NCBI RefSeq assembly: GCF_001613385.1
Contig: NZ_BDCG01000010.1
Span: 183,803-247,802, forward strand
From: Nocardia flavorosea NBRC 108225
Lineage (GTDB): Bacteria > Actinomycetota > Actinomycetes > Mycobacteriales > Mycobacteriaceae
Length of the DNA stretch: 64,000 nucleotides
Direction: 5' to 3'
Position numbers and translations under genes: made by a program. The notes beneath the pieces are model-generated. The model was not told the origin of the DNA. It saw only the letters and a list, made by a program, of their open reading frames with translations, and searched no databases. Each line of letters begins with the position of its first letter. The first letter of the stretch is position 1. Below, in pieces: positions 58,917 through 64,000 of this stretch.

Positions 58917-59750
58917 TCAGGCCTCGGCCGGAGTCTCCGCGGGCGCCGCAGGGGCCTCCGCCGGGGTCTCGGCGCCGGGCGCGGCCTGCGCCAGCAGTTC
59001 CTGCTCCCACTCCGGCAGCGGCTCCGCGCCGGCCTCGGGCTTGTCGTCGCCGCCGGAGCGGCCGGCCCGGGCCTGCACTCCCTCGGCCACCGCGGAGGCG
59101 ACGACCTTGGTGAGCAATGCGGCGGAACGGATCGCGTCATCGTTACCCGGGATCGGGTAGTCGACGAGGTCGGGATCGCAGTTGGTGTCCAGGATCGCGA
59201 TGACCGGGATGTTCAGCTTGCGGGCCTCGCCGACGGCGATGTGCTCCTTGTTGGTGTCGACGACCCAGATGGCCGAGGGCACCTTCTGCATATCGCGGAT
59301 ACCGCCGAGGGTGCGGTCCAGCTTGTTCATCTCACGCGTGAGCATGAGGATTTCCTTCTTGGTGCGCCCCTCGAAGCCGCCGGTCTGCTCCATGGCCTCG
59401 AGCTCCTTGAGGCGCTGCAGACGCTTGTGCACGGTGGAGAAGTTGGTGAGCATGCCGCCCAGCCAGCGCTGGTTCACATAGGGCATCCCGACCCGGGTGG
59501 CCTCGGCCGCGATGGACTCCTGGGCCTGCTTCTTGGTGCCGACGAACAGGACGGTACCGCCGTGAGCGACGGTCTCCTTGACGAATTCGTAGGCCTTGTC
59601 GATGTAGGTCAGCGTCTGCTGCAGATCGATGATGTAGATGCCGTTGCGGTCGGTGAAGATGAACCGCTTCATCTTCGGGTTCCAGCGACGAGTCTGGTGC
59701 CCGAAATGCGCGCCGCTGTCGAGCAGCTGCTTCATTGTTACGACAGCCAT
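58917..59750 (-). CDS. rpsB: 30S ribosomal protein S2
   Basis: Structural protein of the small subunit. 277 residues from ATG 59750 ([20 protein letters not shown]). [51 protein letters not shown] and [19 protein letters not shown] are the family blocks. A C-terminal Ala/Pro/Glu-rich tail (~45 residues) is common in actinobacteria. GGGAG before the ATG. First gene of the rpsB-tsf operon; a structured leader lies upstream. Confidence 0.98.
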   Translation of the reverse strand: MAVVTMKQLLDSGAHFGHQTRRWNPKMKRFIFTDRNGIYIIDLQQTLTYIDKAYEFVKETVAHGGTVLFVGTKKQAQESIAAEATRVGMPYVNQRWLGGMLTNFSTVHKRLQRLKELEAMEQTGGFEGRTKKEILMLTREMNKLDRTLGGIRDMQKVPSAIWVVDTNKEHIAVGEARKLNIPVIAILDTNCDPDLVDYPIPGNDDAIRSAALLTKVVASAVAEGVQARAGRSGGDDKPEAGAEPLPEWEQELLAQAAPGAETPAEAPAAPAETPAEA

Positions 59751-59823
59751 TGCTCCCGTATCTCTCTTTCGTTGCCGGTTGTCGCAGCAAGCCGGCGGCC
59801 TGCTGCCCTGGCACCACAGAACA

Positions 59824-59856
59824 CTCGGACCCGATCGTGGATCGGGACCAGCCGAG
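59824..59856 (-). promoter_or_regulatory. Stem-loop in the rpsB leader
   Basis: CCCGATC-gtg-GATCGGG (59830-59846) is a perfect 7-bp hairpin; CTCGG (59824-59828) and CCGAG (59852-59856) can add an outer helix. It lies ~75-105 bases before the rpsB ATG. A TAAACT box near 60013 (minus strand) could place the transcription start ~250 bases upstream, so this would be in the leader. It may mediate S2 autoregulation. Confidence 0.45.
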
Positions 59857-60084
59857 ACGTCCCCTGTTCCGGAATCGCGCCGCCGGCCGTCGGCTCCCGG
59901 GGAGCGTGTGGTGGGCAGCGCCGTGATGAACAAGAACGGTGGTGCGCGAAGTCGGCCGGTGCCACACAGAAACCTGCGAACACAGACCGCTCGGCCAGTT
60001 TACGGCGTGCGCTGCGCGAATCGGAAATCGGCCGGTCGTACGGGCACCTGCGGGGAGATTCGGACGGGCCTTTTGAAACGTATT

Positions 60085-60110
60085 TTGTTCACAGGTGCAG
60101 GTTATCCACA
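60085..60110 (+). promoter_or_regulatory. Two DnaA-box-like sites
   Basis: TTATCCACA at 60102-60110 matches the DnaA box exactly; TTGTTCACA at 60085-60093 differs from the actinobacterial form TTGTCCACA by one base. They are in direct orientation, 17 bases apart, ~335 bases upstream of rpsB and far from dnaA. A regulatory or titration site is more likely than an origin. Confidence 0.5.
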
Positions 60111-61293
60111 GGTACCGGAATTGCGGGTTCCGGCACGAACCCGCCGCGGGCACGCTGAGCATATGAGCCGTCACGACACCGCCGACCACACTTCTGCTTC
60201 ACCCGCCGGCCTCCCACCCGCGCCGCGCAGCTGGCCTTATATCGCACTACGTGATCAGCCGATCTCCGCACGAGGCACACACAGCGGCGAGCCGTTGTCA
60301 CCGTGGCCACGAAGATCGCAGGAACCGCCGGCGGCGAGCACCCGACGGCGCGGGGAGCTGCGGCGCCGCACCGGCGTGCCCGGCCACACCGCGCGCACCC
60401 GGCACGGCCGCGGCCCGCGATGTGCACGCCATCTGTGGTGCGCCGAGAACCACCGGACGGCGGACGCCGACCGGCTTGTTGTCGCGCCGACGCTGTCCGG
60501 CACCGGTATGAACGGTAGTGGGTCGGAGCGACCGATATATGAGGCCGAGCCGTGTACCACTGCACACTCTGCGCCTCCTTTCGTTCCGGTACGCGTTCGT
60601 GCAGGGCACCGCGGCATACCGGCAATACGAGCTGTTCGGGCCGGACAGTCCGATGATCGTGGCGGGAGCGAAACCACGGTGTCCGGCCGGAATCGTCCGG
60701 TCAGGGGCGTGGTTCCCGCGGCCTCCGCCACCGGGAGGGGCGCCGCGACGCAGATGATCGGAGCCGGGAATTCGGCGGCCACCACGGGGCCCGGCGATAT
60801 CGAACGGCGTGCCCGGCGATACGAACGCCGGATGGCCCACTGTGCCGGTCCCACGGACCACGACCGTGTCCCCGTCCTGCTCGACACCGCCGGATCACAG
60901 CGTGCAGATCCCGGGCGCCGGTCCCCGGCGGTACCGCCGGACGGCTCACCGCTGCCCTCGGGAACACCGTTACGCAGCACACCCGGCCGGCGATACCGGC
61001 GCGCTCCGGTCCGGAACCCGATCCGGCGTGCCGCCCCGGAAGACCACACCGGCATACGGAGCCGATCGTTCCGGTACCGAAGCCCGGGGGGAGTGGGCAT
61101 AACCGCAAGGCCGCCGCAACCCCCGTCGACGGGGCGCGCTCCCGCAATCTGCGGCGGGGCGCAGTTCCACGCATGGCGAAAGGCCGGCTATGCGCGATTC
61201 CACTCGGCGATACCGCAGGCTTCGCAACGACGAGTTCCCGTGGCGGATTTTCCTGCGCCGGGTGCGCGATCGGGCGGTGGCGGGCGACGTCCG

Positions 61294-61989
61294 GTGATCC
61301 GGTTCGTGCCCGTCGGAGACAAACAGCTGGTCACCCGTTCGGTTTCGGTGCGGGCGCGGCACCGGCGCTCCGTAGTGGGGCGCCGGCGGTGGGACGTGCT
61401 GCTCGGTGCCGCATTCACCACGGTGCTCGTCGCGTTTCCGCTGGGTCCGGGGGCCACAGCCGCCGCCTATTCCGGCGGGCCGATGGTGCTTGCCCAGTCG
61501 TACACCGGTGATACCGCCGACGGCCGCGGTTCGACGGGGGCGCCGGGTGCGAATTCGGTGCCTCCGGGCTCCTCGGCAGACGGTGGGCCGGCACGCACGG
61601 CGCCGATCACCGAATCAGCCGATGAAGACGGACCCGATGTTGTGGTCGATGTGGTTGCTCGAGATCTCTCCGTCTCTCACGAGGCAGCGGCGCCGCGCAG
61701 ACCTACCGTGTCGGCGACTCACCCACCTCTCGACCGGACGGGGCAGAGACCGAAACCGCCGGCCTTCTCCGGCGACAGCACCGCCATACCGGCTGCGGTC
61801 GCCGCATGCGCCGCGTCGGGATCCGCTTCCGGTTCCATGCCCTGGTCCGGATCCGCGGACTCGGCGGCCGGTTCTGCCTCCGGGTCGGCTTGCACAGTCG
61901 TTCCGGCGTTGGGTGAACTGGTCCGCACCCTGATCCGGCTCGCGCCGAAGATCGCTCCGCCCTGTCCGTGCCCGAATGGCCGGAAATAG
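61294..61989 (+). CDS. Exported protein of unknown function
   Basis: 231 residues from GTG 61294. A basic N-region (RARHRRSVVGRRRWDVLL) leads into a hydrophobic core (GAAFTTVLVAFPLG) and an AxA-like site (TAAAYS), so a Sec/Tat-type signal. The mature part is Ser/Gly/Ala/Pro-rich, with DEDGPDVVVDVVARDLSVSHEA in the middle and a short Cys-Pro-rich tail (CPCPNGRK). No family recognised. Directly precedes the M23 peptidase, so an envelope role is likely. The start is uncertain since the frame continues far upstream. Confidence 0.5.
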   Translation: MIRFVPVGDKQLVTRSVSVRARHRRSVVGRRRWDVLLGAAFTTVLVAFPLGPGATAAAYSGGPMVLAQSYTGDTADGRGSTGAPGANSVPPGSSADGGPARTAPITESADEDGPDVVVDVVARDLSVSHEAAAPRRPTVSATHPPLDRTGQRPKPPAFSGDSTAIPAAVAACAASGSASGSMPWSGSADSAAGSASGSACTVVPALGELVRTLIRLAPKIAPPCPCPNGRK

Positions 61990-62545
61990 GAGCGCCGCCG
62001 GGCCGGGCGTATGGAGGGGGTACGCCCGGCCCGGTATGGGCCCGGTCTCCGGGCTCTCGGTTCTGCTGATAACACTGGTCTCCTCCGGCATCGCCACAGC
62101 GAGCCCGGACAAACCGTTCACCTGGCCCCTGCGGCCACGACCCACCGTCGAACGAGCCTTCGACCCACCGGAGCAGGATTGGCTGCCCGGGCATCGCGGT
62201 GTCGATCTCGCCGGGACATCGGGACAGCCGGTGTACGCGGCCGGCCCGGGAGTGGTTGTCTTCGCCGGCGACGTGGCCGGGAGACCGGTGGTATCGATAC
62301 GCCACGAAGGAGACCTGCGGACGACCTATGAACCGGTGACGGCGAAGGTCACGGTGGGCAGGCGGGTCACCCGCGATACCGCAATCGGCGTCCTCGAGGC
62401 GGGGCATGCGGGATGTGCGACGACTTGTCTGCATTGGGGCGTGCGCCGCGAGCAGAGCGGCCGGGCGAAGCGGGAGTATCTGGATCCGCTCGGCCTGCTG
62501 CGTCTATCCCCTATCCGTCTGAAACCTGTACACCCAGGTGGGTAA
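61976..62545 (+). CDS. M23 (LytM-type) peptidase
   Basis: Secreted peptidoglycan-hydrolase family protein, 189 residues from ATG 61976 (overlapping the preceding gene by 14 bases). A second ATG at 62036 gives 169 residues but leaves no positive charge before the signal helix (VSGLSVLLITLVSSGIATA). Zinc ligands: HRGVDL (HxxxD) and LHWGV, with the third region GDLRTTYEPVT between. Corresponds to Rv2891. The catalytic set is complete as far as it can be seen, so it may be an active endopeptidase. Confidence 0.85.
   Translation: MAGNRSAAGPGVWRGYARPGMGPVSGLSVLLITLVSSGIATASPDKPFTWPLRPRPTVERAFDPPEQDWLPGHRGVDLAGTSGQPVYAAGPGVVVFAGDVAGRPVVSIRHEGDLRTTYEPVTAKVTVGRRVTRDTAIGVLEAGHAGCATTCLHWGVRREQSGRAKREYLDPLGLLRLSPIRLKPVHPGG
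61998..62034 (+). promoter_or_regulatory. 14-bp hairpin at the start of the M23 gene
   Basis: CCGGGCCGGGCGTA (61998-62011) and TACGCCCGGCCCGG (62021-62034) form a perfect 14-bp stem with loop TGGAGGGGG, 8 bases after the exported gene's stop and just before ATG 62036. It could be a terminator for the upstream gene or, as the loop holds a GGAGG, a translational switch. Confidence 0.5.
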
Positions 62546-62710
62546 CCGGTCACGAAAACTGCATCGGCAGCCTCGCGAGTCTTTCCCGCGACGTCGGCCC
62601 CGGCAGCCCCCACGCGGCCCGCTGCCGGCACGGCGGGCGCCGTATCGACGGATTCGGCATGGCCGGGTAGGAAGCAATGCGGTTCGGTCCGCGCTGACTC
62701 GCCGGATTCG

Positions 62711-63031
62711 CTAGCCGGCCGCAGGGGTGGCCAGCGTGAAACCGACGGTGACGACGACAGCGACCACGACTGCCACAGTCGTCCACCGGATGGTCGTCGA
62801 GCCGGAGCCGCCCGCACCTCGGTGCAGCCGGAGATTTCGGCGGTAACCCGCACCGGCGACGACGAGCAGGACCAAGCCGGCAATACCGGGCGCCAGCGCG
62901 GCAGTATCCCAGCCGGCCTGCAACACCGCGCGGAGCAGCAGCAGCGCAACGGCCAGCGTGCCCAGGCAGGTTCGCCGCCACGACAGCGCGGTGCGTTCCG
63001 CAGCCAATCGGATCTCGGTGGAATCGGGCAT
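62711..63031 (-). CDS. DUF202 membrane protein
   Basis: 106 residues, three transmembrane segments. EIRLAAERTALSWRRTCLGTLAVALLLLRAV is the DUF202 opening (RTxLSWxRT). ATG 63031 preceded by GAGGTG, nine bases after the stop of the paired DUF202 gene; the two form an operon. DUF202 proteins are small membrane proteins of unknown function, also known as YidH-like. Confidence 0.87.
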   Translation of the reverse strand: MPDSTEIRLAAERTALSWRRTCLGTLAVALLLLRAVLQAGWDTAALAPGIAGLVLLVVAGAGYRRNLRLHRGAGGSGSTTIRWTTVAVVVAVVVTVGFTLATPAAG

Positions 63032-63040
63032 CAGTGCACC

Positions 63041-63427
63041 TCAGTGCAGCAGTATTGCTACGCAGGCGAGGACCGCCACGAATGCCGTACCGGCGGAAAG
63101 TACCGGGACGAGCACCGTGCCGGGCAAGGGCCGGCCCTCGTCCATGGCCGACCGGATGCGCCGCCAGTGCAGGAAGGCACCGACCGCCACCACCAGCGAC
63201 AGCAGCAGGCAGCTCACCGCCAGCGCCGAACGGAATTCCGAGGGCCACTGCTCCACCACCACGGTGTGCACGGCGACACCACCGGCGAGCAACCCGAGTG
63301 CCGTACGAATCCATGACAGGAAGGTGCGCTCGTTGGCGAGGGTGAACCGGTAATCGATCGGCGCCCCTACCGGTTCAGGTGTCTCGTCGGCGCCCGGTTC
63401 CCCGGCCACGTCCGGTACCGGGCTCAT
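63041..63427 (-). CDS. DUF202 (YidH-like) membrane protein
   Basis: 128 residues from ATG 63427 (MSPVPDVAGEPGADETPEPV), with a disordered N-terminus and three transmembrane segments. The core DYRFTLANERTFLSWIRTALGLLAGGVAVH is the DUF202 signature. First gene of the DUF202 pair. Function unknown; paired DUF202 genes are common in actinobacteria. Confidence 0.88.
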   Translation of the reverse strand: MSPVPDVAGEPGADETPEPVGAPIDYRFTLANERTFLSWIRTALGLLAGGVAVHTVVVEQWPSEFRSALAVSCLLLSLVVAVGAFLHWRRIRSAMDEGRPLPGTVLVPVLSAGTAFVAVLACVAILLH

Positions 63428-64000
63428 CGAGTGTCCGCGCTGGTAGCGGTGTGCACGCTCACCTCCCGATCCGCCTTCGGGCACTGCTGAACGGATCCGC
63501 TGGACAGCGTAAACGTCGCGCTGCGCACGAGTCCACGTACACACTCGTTTCCGGCATGTCGAGCTGCGCCCTGCCGGGACGGCGATATGAGGCACTCGAA
63601 GACGAAGACGCAGTCGGACCGCCTTCTTCGCGGGCTCCTGAACCCACTTCGTGGTATCTCGCGGATCCTGCCGGGAGCGGATCACCGAGATTCCGGCTGT
63701 TCGAGGGCGGCTCCGCCCCGGAGTCCGGCGAGCACCTATGTCGAGCAGCCGACCCCGGACCACACGGCCAACGGGTATCTGCCGGCGGTCTTCCGCGGCG
63801 GATCGGGTGGCGCTTCCTCATATCGAAACCACCTCAGGTCGGTACCGATCAGCTTGGAGGGGCGGGGGCCGGTCTGCAGTACCGAAGTCCGGCACGCGGC
63901 CACAGACTTATTCCGCCGGTCCGGCCGGTCCGGCCCGTCCAGCCAGGCCAACCCACCAGCCGGTTCAGCCCTCCAGCTCATTCGGCCGGTTCAGCCACCA
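63428..64000. other. Region without a supported gene; short Gly/Pro-coding-like repeats at the edge
   Basis: 573 bases. A minus-strand open frame at 63736-63981 has no family similarity or ribosome site. Near the right edge the motif CCGGTTCAGCC recurs at 63959-63969 and 63985-63995 and GGCCGGTCCGGCC-like units around 63920, which may belong to a repetitive coding region beyond the window. Confidence 0.3.

Larger units (their letters stand above)
59751..61293. other. Long stretch without a convincing gene
   Basis: 1.5 kb upstream of rpsB. Frames are long on all strands because GC is high, but no family motif or SD supports them. A frame beginning at ATG 60163 (MSRHDTADHTSASPAG) is the only weak candidate. 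Besides the rpsB promoter and leader and the two DnaA-box-like sites, the region is dense in CCGG-containing sequence of the type also seen at 32967-33666. Confidence 0.35.

Noticed and set aside
60163..60500. A plus-strand gene starting MSRHDTADHTSASPAG
   Set aside because: No SD, no family signature, and the sequence turns Arg/Pro-rich like the non-coding frames around it. Kept only as a weak candidate.
59638..61989. A 783-codon open frame on the plus strand
   Set aside because: It begins inside rpsB antisense and has no SD. Only the last ~230 codons, with a signal peptide, look like a real protein.

Overview
The window is high-GC actinobacterial DNA, most likely from a Nocardia or a close relative. 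The reasons are recalled gene order and family content; no search was run. From left to right the conserved genes follow the Mycobacterium tuberculosis order infB (Rv2839c) to Rv2891: infB-ylxR-nusA-rimP, a lipoprotein/DUF4439 pair, proS, cysG, efpA, cobB, cobO, a ChlI/ChlD-type chelatase, a GNAT, mqo, an alpha/beta hydrolase, map, a penicillin-binding lipoprotein, another GNAT, ispG, dxr, rip1, rlmN, cdsA, frr, pyrH, tsf, rpsB and an M23 peptidase. Many genes start on a GTG or ATG 6-9 bases after a TAnnnT box with no Shine-Dalgarno, the leaderless pattern common in this group.

Layout. 1-4166 (minus): transcription/translation operon. 4594-8783: lipoprotein and ferritin-like pair, a Pro/Gly-rich protein, a large polytopic membrane protein and a small acidic protein. 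8892-11814: accessory block with two gene remnants, two TetR regulators with visible palindromic operators, an unusual SDR and a small divergent ORF. 11923-13680: proS. 14034-17258: an ehuBCDA-type (ectoine/hydroxyectoine) ABC importer preceded by an AT-rich, helically phased upstream region. 17337-22616: yaaA, cysG, efpA, a PPOX/F420 protein and a DUF305 protein. 22867-25129: a phosphotransferase paired with a CrtC/DUF7064-like protein. 25213-25872: vapB with a broken vapC. 25853-30669: cobE, cobB, cobO and the chelatase; cobQ lies at 35639-37264. 31449-39581: mqo, hydrolases, map, a HutC-type GntR regulator and DUF4254. 40399-44305: broken XRE regulator, APC permease, an ImmA/IrrE-like protein with an altered HExxH, nitrobindin-like protein and a small exported protein. 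44321-54953: cell-wall and isoprenoid genes (PBP, ispG, dxr), the site-2 protease, an ATPase remnant, lhgO, rlmN and a LapA-domain protein. 54969-59750 (minus): cdsA, frr, pyrH, tsf, rpsB. 59751-61293: a 1.5 kb stretch without a convincing gene but with two DnaA-box-like sites. 61294-63427: an exported protein, an M23 peptidase and two DUF202 membrane proteins.

Functional themes are translation and its factors, late cobalamin synthesis (cysG, cobE, cobB, cobO, cobQ, chelatase), the MEP isoprenoid pathway and phospholipid supply (ispG, dxr, cdsA), envelope maintenance (PBP, Rip1, M23), and osmolyte uptake (ehu). Broken genes sit at the seams between conserved blocks (8.9-9.3, 25.4-25.9, 40.4-41.2 and 51.4-51.8 kb), marking places where accessory DNA has come and gone. 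No rRNA, tRNA, CRISPR array or insertion sequence was recognised.
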